Positions 53,042 through 62,727 of a stretch of 64,000 nt of DNA are shown piece by piece. The position numbers were made by a program, and so were the translations under genes. Positions within the stretch are counted from its first letter, which is position 1, and each line of letters starts with the position of its first letter. Source of the stretch: Citricoccus sp. SGAir0253 (GTDB lineage: Bacteria; Actinomycetota; Actinomycetes; Actinomycetales; Micrococcaceae); the NCBI RefSeq assembly GCF_005877055.1, contig NZ_CP039424.1, positions 620,001 to 684,000 of the forward strand, in the 5' to 3' direction. The notes under the pieces are model-generated. The model was not told where the DNA came from and ran no database searches. It saw only the letters and a program-made list of their open reading frames with translations.

Positions 53042-53704
53042 ATGCCCCACCACGGACACGACGAAGAGCACGACCAGCACGAGGAGCCGGTGAGCTTCCA
53101 GGACAAGCGCCGCATCGACCCCGAGACCGGCCGGGTCCGCCAGCCGCAGGACGTCCCGGCGGAGGACGGCGACGCGCTGTCCCAGGCCGAGAGGATCCTC
53201 AACGACGCCGCCGGCGCGGACGCCGCGGACGAGGGCATCACCGGTGCCCAGGAACCGGACGTCGCGGGGGTCTCCGCCCGCGAGGAGGAGCTCCGCGCCG
53301 ACCTGCAGCGGCTGCAGGCAGAGTTCGTGAACTACAAGCGCCGCGTGGAGCGGGACCGGAACGTGGCCAAGGACGCGGCCATCGTCTCGGTCATCAGCGC
53401 CCTGCTGCCGGTCCTCGACGACCTGGACGCCGCGCGCGCCGCCGGCGACCTCGCCGAGGGGCCGTTCGCCGCGATCGCCACGAAGTTCGACGGGGTGCTC
53501 GCGGGCTTCGGCCTGGAGCGCCAGGACCAGGAGGCCCTGGGCGGCGAGCCGTTCGACCCGTCCCAGCACGAGGCGGTCATCCGCCAGCCCAGCGCCGAGG
53601 TCCCGGAGGAGCACATCGTCCAGGTCTTCCGCAACGGCTACGTCCGTGAGGGCCGGGTGCTGCGGGCGGCCCAGGTGATGGTCTCCGCCGGCGCCGAGGG
53701 CTAG
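53042..53704 (+). CDS. grpE: Nucleotide exchange factor GrpE
   Basis: 220 residues. Acidic/His-rich N-terminal ~75 residues, then the coiled coil [27 protein letters not shown] and the beta domain [30 protein letters not shown]. It drives ADP release from DnaK. ATG with GGAGG upstream; second gene of the operon. Confidence 0.97.
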   Translation: MPHHGHDEEHDQHEEPVSFQDKRRIDPETGRVRQPQDVPAEDGDALSQAERILNDAAGADAADEGITGAQEPDVAGVSAREEELRADLQRLQAEFVNYKRRVERDRNVAKDAAIVSVISALLPVLDDLDAARAAGDLAEGPFAAIATKFDGVLAGFGLERQDQEALGGEPFDPSQHEAVIRQPSAEVPEEHIVQVFRNGYVREGRVLRAAQVMVSAGAEG

Positions 53705-53748
53705 TCCCCGCCCCGCCAGGGAACCGACCAGACGCGAAAGGAGGCACC

Positions 53749-54762
53749 ATGGCCTCACAGGATTGGGTGGACAAGGACTTCTACGCCACCCTCGGTGTCT
53801 CCAAGGACGCCTCGGAGGCCGACATCAAGAAGGCCTACCGGAAGCTCGCCCGCAAGTTCCACCCGGACCAGAACCCGGGGGACGCCGCGGCCGAGAAGCG
53901 GTTCAAGGAGATCACCGAGGCCAATGCCGTGCTCTCGGACCCCGAGGAGCGCCAGCAGTACGACGCCATCCGGGCCATGGGCTCCGGCGCGCGGTTCAGC
54001 GCGCCGGGGGCCGGGGCCGGCGCCGGTGCCGCCGGCGGGGGCTTCGAGGACCTCTTCGGCGGCCTGTTCACCGGCGGGGGCGGGCGCAGCCGCTCCTACT
54101 CCACGAGCGGTGACATCCCGCCGGAGTTCGCCGACCTGTTCGGCGGCTTCGGCGGCGGGGGCGGGTTCTCCGGCGCCCCGGGCGGCGGCCGCGGCGGCTT
54201 CGGCGGCTACGGCACCCCCACCAAGGGCGCGGACCGCACCGCCACCACCACGATCTCCTTCGCCGGGGCGATGCGCGGCACCACCATCTCGCTGCGCGAG
54301 CCGGACGGGGACGTCATCGACGTGCGCATCCCGGCCGGCATCCGGGACGGCCAGAAGGTGCGCGCCCGCGGCAAGGGCGCGCCCGGCTCGGCCGGCCCCG
54401 GGGACCTCATGGTCACGGTGAAGGTGCGCGAGCACCCGTTCTTCCACCGCGAGGGGGACAACCTGCGCATCCAGGTGCCCGTCACGTTCGACGAGGCGGC
54501 CCTGGGCGCCACCATCCAGGTCCCCACGCTGGACGGCCCGGTCAAGGTGCGCGTGCCGGCCGGGTCCTCCTCGGGCCGCGTGCTGCGGGTCAAGGGCCGC
54601 GGGGTGAAGACCGCCAGGGCCGCCGGCGACCTGCTCGTGGAGCTGCAGGTCGCCGTGCCGGGCTCCCTGTCCGACGAGGCGCGCGCCGCGGTCGAGGCCT
54701 ACGCCGCGGCGGCCGCCGGCCACGACCCGCGCGCGCAGCTGGCGGAGAAGGCACGGCTGTGA
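53749..54762 (+). CDS. dnaJ: DnaJ-family cochaperone without zinc finger (type II, CbpA-like)
   Basis: 337 residues. J domain at about 10-75 with the HPD motif in [12 protein letters not shown], then a long Gly/Phe-rich region (about 80-165), then the C-terminal peptide-binding domains. The CxxCxGxG zinc-binding repeats of type I DnaJ are absent. It delivers substrates to DnaK and stimulates its ATPase. Actinobacterial dnaK operons usually carry a Zn-finger DnaJ1, so this is a variant or a CbpA-like protein. Overlaps hspR by 4 nt. Confidence 0.93.
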   Translation: MASQDWVDKDFYATLGVSKDASEADIKKAYRKLARKFHPDQNPGDAAAEKRFKEITEANAVLSDPEERQQYDAIRAMGSGARFSAPGAGAGAGAAGGGFEDLFGGLFTGGGGRSRSYSTSGDIPPEFADLFGGFGGGGGFSGAPGGGRGGFGGYGTPTKGADRTATTTISFAGAMRGTTISLREPDGDVIDVRIPAGIRDGQKVRARGKGAPGSAGPGDLMVTVKVREHPFFHREGDNLRIQVPVTFDEAALGATIQVPTLDGPVKVRVPAGSSSGRVLRVKGRGVKTARAAGDLLVELQVAVPGSLSDEARAAVEAYAAAAAGHDPRAQLAEKARL

Positions 54763-55295
54763 CCACGTCCTGGGAGGAGCCCGTCTACGTCATCTCGGTC
54801 GCGGCCGAGCTGGCGGACATGCACCCGCAGACCCTGCGCCAGTACGACCGGCTCGGCCTGGTGGTGCCGCAGCGCCAGGGCGGCCGGCAGCGCCGCTACT
54901 CCCGCCAGGACGTGCACCGGCTGCGCACCATCCAGCAGCTCTCCCGCGAGGGCGTGTCCCTCGAGGGCATCCGCCGGATCGTGCAGCTGGAGGGGGAGGT
55001 CGAGCAGCTGCAGCGGACCGTGGCCGAGCTGGCCGGGCAGATCCAGGCCTTCCAGGCCTTCGCCCGCTATCCGCGGGTGTTCGCCGCCGGGGCGCAGGGG
55101 GACGTCACCACCACGTTCGACGCCGGCCCGGACGCCGAGCACCCCGGCCAGCCCGGGACCCGGCGCGCCGGCCGGCCGGGGCGGCGCGCCCCGCGCCCGC
55201 TGCGGCCCGCCGCCGCCATCACCGCGGGGCCGACGACGTCGGCCCTGCCCGCCAGGCCCGCCCCCGGGGTGCTGGTGTGGAAGCCGAAGCGCTGA
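54759..55295 (+). CDS. hspR: MerR-family heat-shock repressor HspR
   Basis: 178 residues. The MerR-type HTH is at about 8-75: [25 protein letters not shown] and [18 protein letters not shown] coiled coil follows ([22 protein letters not shown]). HspR binds HAIR sites, often with DnaK as co-repressor; two such sites precede dnaK, so the operon is autoregulated. The C-terminal ~60 residues are Pro/Arg/Ala-rich, longer than in Streptomyces HspR. Confidence 0.95.
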   Translation: MTTSWEEPVYVISVAAELADMHPQTLRQYDRLGLVVPQRQGGRQRRYSRQDVHRLRTIQQLSREGVSLEGIRRIVQLEGEVEQLQRTVAELAGQIQAFQAFARYPRVFAAGAQGDVTTTFDAGPDAEHPGQPGTRRAGRPGRRAPRPLRPAAAITAGPTTSALPARPAPGVLVWKPKR

Positions 55296-56341
55296 CCCCG
55301 GGCCAGGCCGCCCGGCGGGACGTCTGGGACCCCGCCGAGCGGCGGGCCACGCGCGAGCGGCTCCGGGCGGACATGCGCCGCCGGCACCTTCTGGGCCCGC
55401 GGCAGCGCTCGGCGCTGGACGGGCTCGTCCACGCCCTCAAGCCCCGGTCGATGGACCCCTCGTTCCCGGCCCGGGTCCTGCTGGCCTACGACCTCGGCAG
55501 CGCCCGGCGCCCGGCGGCCGCGGTGGTCGCGGTGGGGGAGCCCGCCACGGCCACGCACATGACGTGGCAGGTCTCCGGGATGGGCGTGTTCGTGCACACC
55601 GCGATGTGGGGCAGCGTGCGCGAGGCGGGCCAGCTGTGGGCCGCCCAGCGCGCGGCGGGGGCGGCGGACCCGTGCGTGGTGTCCTGGCTCGGCTACCACC
55701 CGCCCGGTCCCTGGGGCGCGCTGGCCGGCCGGCACGCCCTGCGCGGCGGGGCCCGGCTCGCGCTGCACCTGGCCGGGTGGTTCGAGTACCGCGAGCGGCT
55801 GGCCGCGGGCCGCGGCGCCGCCCTGGGCGCCCGACCGGGTGCTGGACGTGGCGATGGACCGGGTGCCGCGCCGGCGCCGGTCCCCGCGGCGGGGGCCGCC
55901 CTGCCGGTCCACACGGCCGTGGAGGCCCATTCCTACGGCACCCTCGTGGCCGCCCGGGCCCTGCAGATCCTGCAGCGCCGCACCCCACCGCGCTCCGTGG
56001 ACGCCCTCGTGGTGTCCGGGGCGGTGGGACTGCCGCGCGACCTGGCCGGCCACCCCGAGCTGCTGGGGCTGACCGCGGACCAGGTCTACTTCGCCCTGAC
56101 CCGGTCCGACTACCTGTCCTGGCTGGGCACCCGCCTCTCGGGACGCCGGCCGTGGCGGAAGGCCACCCGGCTGAAGATCGCGGCGGACGAGGCGCTCGAC
56201 CTGGCCGCGGCCGTCGGGCACAACACCTCGCGGTTCCGCCCGGACGCCGGGTTCCTCCACCGCGGGCGCGGCTACCGGGACGTGGGCACCGCCTCGCTGT
56301 ACCGGATCGCCCGGGCCACCGCCGGCCTCGCCGTGGACTGA
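55277..56341 (+). CDS. DUF1023 alpha/beta hydrolase-like protein
   Basis: 354 residues. DUF1023 features: VLLAYDLGSARRPAAAVVAVG, CVVSWLGYHPPGPW and the nucleophile elbow VEAHSYGTLVAARAL (G/A-H-S-Y-G). An internal Gly/Ala/Pro stretch (about 185-215) is probably a loop. Substrate is unknown. The GTG start overlaps hspR by 19 nt, so translation may be coupled to the heat-shock operon; an internal start cannot be excluded. Confidence 0.83.
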   Translation: MEAEALTPGQAARRDVWDPAERRATRERLRADMRRRHLLGPRQRSALDGLVHALKPRSMDPSFPARVLLAYDLGSARRPAAAVVAVGEPATATHMTWQVSGMGVFVHTAMWGSVREAGQLWAAQRAAGAADPCVVSWLGYHPPGPWGALAGRHALRGGARLALHLAGWFEYRERLAAGRGAALGARPGAGRGDGPGAAPAPVPAAGAALPVHTAVEAHSYGTLVAARALQILQRRTPPRSVDALVVSGAVGLPRDLAGHPELLGLTADQVYFALTRSDYLSWLGTRLSGRRPWRKATRLKIAADEALDLAAAVGHNTSRFRPDAGFLHRGRGYRDVGTASLYRIARATAGLAVD

Positions 56342-56452
56342 GCCCGGCCAGACCCCCGGCGGCCCCGGCCGCCGAGGGCGCAGCGGACCGCCGGGCCCGG
56401 ACCGTCCGGCCCGGCCCCGTGCGCCCGGTCCCGCCGGCTCAGCCCCGCGGGC

Positions 56453-58438
56453 TCAGCCCCGCCGGGCCGGGCCGTCCGCAGGGGCCCGACCGGCCCCGTC
56501 GGCGTCGTCCCCGGGGACGGGATCCCCGGCGGTCCAGCCATCGGCGTAGGTGCCGGTCCCGTAGTCGTAGTCCACGGGCTGGCCCTCCTCGTCCGTGCGC
56601 TGGTACCACTCCGTGACCTCATCGGCCGTGGAGTCGAAGTCGGCCCCGGCCCCGCGGCCCTCGGGGGCGCGGCGGACGGAGAGCTCGAAGTCGTCGCCGT
56701 GGTCCTCGATGCCCCGGCGGACCGCGTTGGACAGGGCGGTGGCCGCGTAGTCCCGGCGGATGGCGGCCGGGTCCGTGGACAGGTCCCGCAGGAACGCCAC
56801 GATCATCAGCAGCAGCACCACCGAGAACGGCAGGGCGATGAGGATGGTCAGGTTCTGGAGGCCGGACAGGGCGGACTCCCCGCCGGTCAGCAGCATGACC
56901 ACGGCGATGCCCATCATGCACAGGCCCCAGAAGACCACGACCCAGGACTTCGGGGCCGGGTCACCCCGGGAGGACAGCGTGCCCATGACCACCGAGGCGG
57001 AGTCGGCCGAGGTGATGAAGAAGATGGACAGCACCACCATGATGACGATCGGCGTGAAGCCGGCCCAGGGCAACTGGCCGAACAGGGCGAACAGCAGGGA
57101 CTCGGGGGAGGCCTCGCCGTCGATGCCCGGTGCCCCGTTGCGGTTCATCCAGATCGCGGCCCCCCCGAAGACGGTGAAGGCGAAGACCAGGATGGCCGTG
57201 GGGACCCCGATCACCACGAGCACGAACTCGCGCAGGGTGCGGCCGCGGGAGACCCGGGCGATGAAGACGCCGACGAACGGGGTCCACGCGATCCACCAGG
57301 CCCAGTAGAAGGCGGTCCACAGGGACTGGAACTCCACGGTCTCCGCGCCCCAGGAGAGGGACTTGCCCATCATGGCGAAGAACTGGTCGAGATACTGCAT
57401 CACCCCGGAGGGGAGCAGGTTCAGCATGAACAGGGTCGGCCCGGTGACGAAGACGAAGAGGACCAGCCCCAGCGTCAGGACGATGTTGATGTTGGACAGG
57501 TACCGGATGCCGCGGGCCACGCCGGAGACAGCGCTGACGATGAAGGCCGCGGTCAGGACCGACACGATGACGATCAGCCCGCTGTTGCCCAGCCGGCCCG
57601 CGCCCGAGACGATCTCCACGCCCTGGCCGATCTGCAGGGCGGCCAGGCCGAGGGCCGCGGCGGTGCCGAACAGGGTGGCGATGATGGCGAAGATGTCCAC
57701 CAGCCGGCCCGCGAAGCCCTCGGTCTGCCGGGCGCCGAAGAGCGTGCGGAACACCGAGCTGACCAGGGGCACCCGTCCGCGCCGGTAGGAGGCGTAGGCG
57801 ATGGCGCCGCCGACGAGGGCGTACATGGCCCAGGCATGCAGTCCCCAGTGGAAGTGCGACTGCGCCAGCGCCTGGTGCAGTGCCGCCGGAGTCCGCGCCT
57901 CGACCGTCTCCGGCGGCGGCGAGAGGTAGTGCGCCAGCGGTTCGGAGGGACCGAAGAAGAAGAGCCCGACGCCGATGCCCGCGGCGAACATCATGGCGAC
58001 CCAGGAGAAACGCGAGAACTCCGGCTCCTCGTCGTCGCGCCCCAGCTTGATCCGGCCGAACCGGCTGAAGCCGATGTACAGCATGGCTCCCAGCGCTGCG
58101 ATCGCGCTGAGGTTGAGCAGCCACGCCGCATGCGTCATCGCCCATCCGAAGGCGGCGGCGGCCGCCACGGAGACGGACTCGGGCGAGGCGACGCCCCAGG
58201 CCACGAAGGCCACGACCAGCACGCCGGTCACGCCGAGGACGATCCGGTCCACGCCGAAGCGGTGACGCTGCTCGTCGACACCGATGCCGGGAACCAGCCC
58301 GGGGTGGATGTCGTGGGGGTAGACGCTCACGGCGTCGGTGCCGTCGGCTTCCGGGGCCGGCGGATGGCCGTCCGATGGTCGGCCGTCGGGGGTTGCGGGG
58401 GAGGACGAGGTGTCGGGCACCCGGGGTCCCTTCGTCAT
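56453..58438 (-). CDS. BCCT-family glycine betaine/choline transporter
   Basis: 661 residues. Twelve helices, with SRFSWVAMMFAAGIGVGLFF, FHWGLHAWAMYALVGGAIAY and the BCCT signature FYWAWWIAWTPFVGVFIARVSRG. ITSADSASVVMGTLSS near the end matches the partial transporter at the window start. N- and C-terminal tails are long and hydrophilic, the C-terminal one acidic, as in osmosensing members. It probably imports betaine with Na+ for osmoprotection. ATG 58438 (MTKGPRVPD) was chosen for start, but no strong RBS is seen; a TTG at 58525 is an alternative. Confidence 0.93.
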   Translation of the reverse strand: MTKGPRVPDTSSSPATPDGRPSDGHPPAPEADGTDAVSVYPHDIHPGLVPGIGVDEQRHRFGVDRIVLGVTGVLVVAFVAWGVASPESVSVAAAAAFGWAMTHAAWLLNLSAIAALGAMLYIGFSRFGRIKLGRDDEEPEFSRFSWVAMMFAAGIGVGLFFFGPSEPLAHYLSPPPETVEARTPAALHQALAQSHFHWGLHAWAMYALVGGAIAYASYRRGRVPLVSSVFRTLFGARQTEGFAGRLVDIFAIIATLFGTAAALGLAALQIGQGVEIVSGAGRLGNSGLIVIVSVLTAAFIVSAVSGVARGIRYLSNINIVLTLGLVLFVFVTGPTLFMLNLLPSGVMQYLDQFFAMMGKSLSWGAETVEFQSLWTAFYWAWWIAWTPFVGVFIARVSRGRTLREFVLVVIGVPTAILVFAFTVFGGAAIWMNRNGAPGIDGEASPESLLFALFGQLPWAGFTPIVIMVVLSIFFITSADSASVVMGTLSSRGDPAPKSWVVVFWGLCMMGIAVVMLLTGGESALSGLQNLTILIALPFSVVLLLMIVAFLRDLSTDPAAIRRDYAATALSNAVRRGIEDHGDDFELSVRRAPEGRGAGADFDSTADEVTEWYQRTDEEGQPVDYDYGTGTYADGWTAGDPVPGDDADGAGRAPADGPARRG

Positions 58439-58541
58439 GACCGGGTCCCGGGGGCGGCAGCCGACGCCCGGCGGGCGCTGGCCCGCCCAGGGTCCACGGT
58501 CGCTGGTCGGTGTTTCGGCGTCCAAGTATCGCCCGCGGAAC

Positions 58542-58568
58542 GCCCGGCCGCAAAGGCGGTGGCCGGGC
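58542..58568 (-). terminator. Terminator hairpin downstream of trmB
   Basis: GCCCGGCC (58542-58549) pairs with GGCCGGGC (58561-58568), 11-nt loop, 9 nt after the trmB stop. Confidence 0.75.
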
Positions 58569-58577
58569 TCACACCCC

Positions 58578-59543
58578 TCAGAGGCGGCGGTAGGCGAGGT
58601 CGAAGACCAGCCGGCCGGCCCGCAGGGCCTTGGCCTCGAAGCTCGTCAGGGGGCGCCCGTCGAACCGCGGCGCCCAGCCGCCGTCGTGGTCCACCGGGTC
58701 CTCCACGCCCGCCGCGGCGGACGCCTCGCTCAGCCCGGCGCGCGAGCCGGCCGCGTCCGGGGTGATGGGCTGGGCGCCGACCTGCAGCTCCCGGCCCTCC
58801 ACGCGCACCCGCGTCAGCGGGGACTCCGCACCGGCCGCGCGGCCGGGGTGCAGGTTGGCGAACTCCGGGTGGGCCTCCATGACCGAGCGCATGTGCACGG
58901 CGTAGCTGGACCAGTCGGTGGCCAGGCGCAGCACGCCGCCGGGGACCAGCACGCGCGCCACCCGGTCGGCGAAGGCGGGGGAGACGAGACGGCGCTTGTG
59001 GTGGCGGGTCTTGTGCCACGGGTCCGGGAAGAAGACCCACACCTGCTGCACGGACCCCGGGGCCAGCAGGTGGTCCAGCACCTCGGGGGCGTTGGCCTGG
59101 ACGCCCCGGACGTTGGCGAGGCCGCGGTCCTCGATCTCGGTCAGCAGGGCGGCCAGCCCGGGGGTGTAGACCTCCACGGCGAGGAAGTCGGCCTCCGGGC
59201 GGTCGAGCGCGCCCTGCACGGTGGACTCGCCGAGGCCGCAGCCCACGTCCACCACGAGCGGGGCGGTGCGGCCGAAGACCTGCGCCCAGTCCACCTCGGC
59301 GCCGGCCGCCACGGAGGTGGTGGCGCGGTCGCGCGGCACGTCCACGAGGTACGTGCCGCGGGCGCGGTCCCACGTGCGCTGCCGCCGGGGGTTGAGCCGG
59401 TCGCCGCGGCGCACGAAGGACACCGGCTCGGTGCGGTAGAGCTCCGGGTCGGGCCGGTCGTTGTGGCCGTGGGCGTGCCGGGCGGGGGCGGGGTGGTCCG
59501 CGGCGGGGGCGGGATTCTCCGGGGAGGGGCGGTCGCTGTTCAT
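58578..59543 (-). CDS. trmB: tRNA (guanine-N7-)-methyltransferase
   Basis: 321 residues. Rossmann methyltransferase with the SAM motif VVDVGCGLGEST, YTPGLAALLTEIEDRG, and the TrmB signature VFFPDPWHKTRHHKRRLV. It makes m7G46 in tRNA. The N-terminal ~50 residues and a stretch near 255-290 (Ala/Gly-rich) are insertions. ATG after GGAGG. A TAGCCT box lies 10 nt before the start. Confidence 0.95.
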   Translation of the reverse strand: MNSDRPSPENPAPAADHPAPARHAHGHNDRPDPELYRTEPVSFVRRGDRLNPRRQRTWDRARGTYLVDVPRDRATTSVAAGAEVDWAQVFGRTAPLVVDVGCGLGESTVQGALDRPEADFLAVEVYTPGLAALLTEIEDRGLANVRGVQANAPEVLDHLLAPGSVQQVWVFFPDPWHKTRHHKRRLVSPAFADRVARVLVPGGVLRLATDWSSYAVHMRSVMEAHPEFANLHPGRAAGAESPLTRVRVEGRELQVGAQPITPDAAGSRAGLSEASAAAGVEDPVDHDGGWAPRFDGRPLTSFEAKALRAGRLVFDLAYRRL

Positions 59544-59566
59544 CAGGCCTCCAAGGCTACCGGCGC

Positions 59567-61603
59567 TCACTCCGAGGGGAGGACCCCCTCCACGGCCGTG
59601 AGGAAGTCGCGCACCAGCGGCCCGTTGTCGTGGCCGCCGCCCAGCCCCTCGTTGAGGAACAGCGCCACGGCCAGGTCCCCGTGGATCGCGATGAGCCACG
59701 TGTGCGCGAGGTCCTCGCCGTCGGCCACGAACTGGGCGGTGCCCGTCTTGGCCAGCACGGGGGCGCCGGGTACGTCCCGGAGCATCTCGGCGGTGCCGTG
59801 CTCCACGACCCCGGCCATCAGGGTGCGCAGCGTCGCGGCCTCCTGGTCGGTGACGCCCGTCGCCGGCGCCGGCGGGGTGTCCACGGCCGGGTCGGCGACG
59901 AAGACCGGGCGCACGGTGTGCCCGGCGGCCACCGAGGCGGCCACGGTGGCCATGCCCAGGGGCGAGGCCTCCACCACGCCCTGGCCGAACAGGTTCGCGG
60001 CGTGCTCCGTCCCGCTGGAGTCCTCGGGCACGGAGCCCAGGAAGGCCCCGTCGAGCCCGGTCGCCGGCTCGGGGTCCAGCCCCAGGGCCCGGGCGGCCTC
60101 GGCCTCCCGGGCGGCGGAGACCTCGTCGTGCGCCCCCACGAACACGGTGTTGCAGGACTCGGCGAAGGCCTCGGAGAACGGGACCGCGCCGAGCGAGGAG
60201 TCCGGGTAGCCGTCGTAGTTGCCCACGACCATGCCGTCCACGTCGATCGTGGCCGGGCACTGCACCGTGTCGTCCGGCCGGAGCCCCTCGCGCAGCAGCG
60301 CCAGGGAGGTGACGACCTTGAAGGTCGAGCCCGGGGCGTAGGCACCGGACACGGCCACCGGCCACCCCTCCGGGCCAGAGGCGGCGGCCAGCACGTGACC
60401 GTCCGAGGGCCGGATGGCCACGAGCCCGGCGGGCACGTCCGAGGCCCCCACCACCTCCTCCGCCGCGGCCTGCACCCGGCGGTCCAGGGTGGAGGCGAGG
60501 TCCTTCCCGGGCACGGGCTCCTCCTCGAGGGCCGCCACGTCCGCCGACGCGCCGGTGCCCGCCGGGGCGGACACCGCGGGCGAGGCGCCGGCGTCGTCCG
60601 GGTTGTCCACGGTGATCACCAGCCCGGCCGACCCGGCCAGGCGGTCCTGCCAGGTGGCCTGCAGGCCCGAGAGCCCGACGGCGACCCCTGCCTCCAGCGC
60701 CCCGTCCGAGTCCTCCACCTGCTCGGCCGAGGGCTCGCCGTAGGTGCCCAGCACGTCCCGGGCGAAGGTGCGGGTGGGCGCCAGCACGGCGGTGTCCTCC
60801 ACGACCCGCCCGCCGGGCACCCGTTCGAGGTCCGCGCGCGGGACCTCGACGCTGCCGTCGGCGCGCAGGGTGATCGCCTCCACGAAGGCCCGGTCGCCGG
60901 CCGCCTCGGCACGGGCCACGAAGGCGTCCTCGTCCACCCCGGCGACCTCCGCGACCCTGCGGGCCGAGGCGGCGAGGCGGTCCGGCTCCACGCGGGCCTT
61001 GTCCAGCCCCAGCACGGCCACCTCGCGCTCGGTCACCAGCGGGTCCCCGGCCGCGTCGAGGATGTCCCCCCGGTCGGCCGCGGTGCGCCGGACGGTGACG
61101 GTGCCGCCGGGGGCCAGCCCGGCCACGACGTCGTCGGGGCGCAGGTCCACGGCCCACCGGCCGCCGTCCCCGGAGTCCTCCTCCCACACCAGCTCGGCGT
61201 CCGTGCGGTACGTCCACGCCTCGCCGTCCCGGCCCAGCGCGGCCAGGCCGCGCCGCACGGTGTACCGCGCGGTCGCCCGGGCGGGGTCGTCCCCGTGGAC
61301 CTCGACGGCGTCCGTGGTGACGGTGACGTCCTTCCGCAGCCCCTCCGGCAGGGCCTCGGGCAGCGCCGCGGCGGCCCGCGCGCCCGGTTCCGTCAGCGGC
61401 ACCGCGGAGAGGTCCCCGGCGGAGATCGCGGTGGCGAGGGCGCCGGCGGTGTCCTCGGGGGAGGGGCGGGAGGGGCCGAGGCAGCCGGTGGTGGACAGCA
61501 CGAGCGTGGCGGCCAGCCCGGCGGCCGCGGCGCGGGGGAGCGGGGCGCGCCCCGGGCGCGCGGGGGCGGGGGACTGCGGACCGTGCGCACGGCGCTGCGT
61601 CAT
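59567..61603 (-). CDS. Penicillin-binding lipoprotein, class B transpeptidase with MecA-type N-terminal domain
   Basis: 678 residues. Signal peptide ending in a lipobox (LVLSTTGC), so it is a membrane-anchored lipoprotein. An NTF2-like MecA_N domain (about 45-165) precedes the dimer domain and transpeptidase domain. Active-site motifs: Ser426-x-x-Lys429 in GSTFK, an SCN motif in FAESCNTVF, and KTGTAQ. It cross-links peptidoglycan outside the membrane. MecA_N proteins often have low beta-lactam affinity, but that is not shown here. A -10 TACGCT lies ~35 nt upstream of the ATG. Confidence 0.93.
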   Translation of the reverse strand: MTQRRAHGPQSPAPARPGRAPLPRAAAAGLAATLVLSTTGCLGPSRPSPEDTAGALATAISAGDLSAVPLTEPGARAAAALPEALPEGLRKDVTVTTDAVEVHGDDPARATARYTVRRGLAALGRDGEAWTYRTDAELVWEEDSGDGGRWAVDLRPDDVVAGLAPGGTVTVRRTAADRGDILDAAGDPLVTEREVAVLGLDKARVEPDRLAASARRVAEVAGVDEDAFVARAEAAGDRAFVEAITLRADGSVEVPRADLERVPGGRVVEDTAVLAPTRTFARDVLGTYGEPSAEQVEDSDGALEAGVAVGLSGLQATWQDRLAGSAGLVITVDNPDDAGASPAVSAPAGTGASADVAALEEEPVPGKDLASTLDRRVQAAAEEVVGASDVPAGLVAIRPSDGHVLAAASGPEGWPVAVSGAYAPGSTFKVVTSLALLREGLRPDDTVQCPATIDVDGMVVGNYDGYPDSSLGAVPFSEAFAESCNTVFVGAHDEVSAAREAEAARALGLDPEPATGLDGAFLGSVPEDSSGTEHAANLFGQGVVEASPLGMATVAASVAAGHTVRPVFVADPAVDTPPAPATGVTDQEAATLRTLMAGVVEHGTAEMLRDVPGAPVLAKTGTAQFVADGEDLAHTWLIAIHGDLAVALFLNEGLGGGHDNGPLVRDFLTAVEGVLPSE

Positions 61604-61674
61604 GGGGGCCTCCGGTCGGGACGGCGTCTGTCCCGGCCAGCGTATCGGCCGGCCCGCCCCGACCCGTGAAGCCT

Positions 61675-61730
61675 CCCCAACACTTTGCGGGCAGAAGCGA
61701 CCGGTCGCTTCTGCCCGCAAAGTGTTGGGG
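61675..61730. repeat. 56-bp perfect palindrome, no loop
   Basis: Both 28-nt arms (61675-61702, 61703-61730) match exactly; the centre is CGACC|GGTCG and the ends are CCCCAACACTTTG and its complement. It lies between the DedA stop and the PBP promoter. It could form a cruciform or a terminator hairpin in either direction. Confidence 0.97.
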
Positions 61731-61795
61731 TTGGGGTTGGGGTTGAGGTGGACGGGGACGGGGACGGAGGCGGAGGCGTGGGGGCGAGTGGTGGG
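61731..61795 (+). repeat. G-rich tract with GGGGTT and GGGGAC repeats
   Basis: Directly after the palindrome the plus strand has TTGGGG repeats, then GGACGGGGACGGGGACGG and GGCGGAGGCG. Several runs of three or four G within ~45 nt could form a G-quadruplex on the plus strand. Runs up to the DedA stop codon. Confidence 0.8.
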
Positions 61796-61802
61796 TGGTG
61801 GG

Positions 61803-62588
61803 TCAGCGGCGCGGCTGGGAGGGCTCGCCCAGCAGGGCGTCCATGCGCGCGGCGGCCTCCTCGGCCGAGGGCGGCACGTAGTGCGGGTCCCGGGCCCGGC
61901 GGCGGTTGCGCACGATCCGGGCCACCACCCAGCCGACGAGGAACAGCACGACCGCGGCCATCACGAGGTTGGAGAACACGTCCGCGTAGTCCGAGACGAG
62001 GTGCCAGTTGTCCCCGAGCAGGTAGCCGCCCCACACGAAGATCGTGTTCCACAGGGCCGAGCCGAGCAGGGTGTACAGCGAGAACAGCCACAGGTTCATC
62101 CGCTCGATGCCGGCCGGGATGGAGATGAGCGAGCGGAAGATCGGCACCATCCGTCCGACGAACACGGTGAGGTAGCCGTGCCGGTTGAACCAGCGCTCCG
62201 TCTTCTCCACGTCGTCGATGTCCACGAGCGGCAGCCAGTCGACGATGCGGTACATCCGCCGCCGGCCCAGCCACGCCCCGATGCCGTACAGCAGCAGGGC
62301 GCCCAGCACGGAGCCCACGGTGGCCCAGACGGTCGCCTCCCACGGGCCGAAGGCCCCGCCCGCGGCGGTGAAGCCCGCCAGGGGGAGGATCAGCTCGGAG
62401 GGGATGGGCGGGAAGAGGTTCTCCGCGAACACGGCCAGGGCGACGCCGACCGGGCCGATGGCCTCCATGACGGCGACCACGATGTCCCCGAGCCAGCCGT
62501 AGGACTCCTGGCCGCCCCCGGACGCGGCGCTCGCCGCCAGGAGGGGTGAGGACAGGGCGGGTGGTCCGGAGGAGATCAGCAGGCTCAT
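61803..62588 (-). CDS. DedA-family membrane protein
   Basis: 261 residues, about five helices. DedA/SNARE-associated features: FAENLFPPIPSELILPLAGF, WATVGSVLGALLLYGIGAWLG, FVGRMVPIFRSLISIPAGIERM and LGSALWNTIFVWGGYLLG. DedA proteins move lipid carriers such as undecaprenyl phosphate across the membrane; that fits a neighbouring peptidoglycan enzyme. ATG 62588 or 62597; 62588 was preferred because a GACAAT box ends 7 nt before it, though this is weak. Confidence 0.92.
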   Translation of the reverse strand: MSLLISSGPPALSSPLLAASAASGGGQESYGWLGDIVVAVMEAIGPVGVALAVFAENLFPPIPSELILPLAGFTAAGGAFGPWEATVWATVGSVLGALLLYGIGAWLGRRRMYRIVDWLPLVDIDDVEKTERWFNRHGYLTVFVGRMVPIFRSLISIPAGIERMNLWLFSLYTLLGSALWNTIFVWGGYLLGDNWHLVSDYADVFSNLVMAAVVLFLVGWVVARIVRNRRRARDPHYVPPSAEEAAARMDALLGEPSQPRR

Positions 62589-62727
62589 GACCGCCATTGT
62601 CCCGGACGCGGCGTGCCATCGCCGAACCGACAGGCGCCGGACGCGCTGGGAGCATCCCGGGAACGCCGCCACGCGCGGGGCACGGCCGGGCACCGGACCG
62701 GGGCGTGGCATGGGCATAATGGACGGC

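Noticed and set aside
61731-61750. GGGGTT repeats as a linear-chromosome telomere
   Set aside because: Bacterial linear telomeres are not GGGGTT arrays, and genes continue on both sides; it is only a G-rich intergenic tract.
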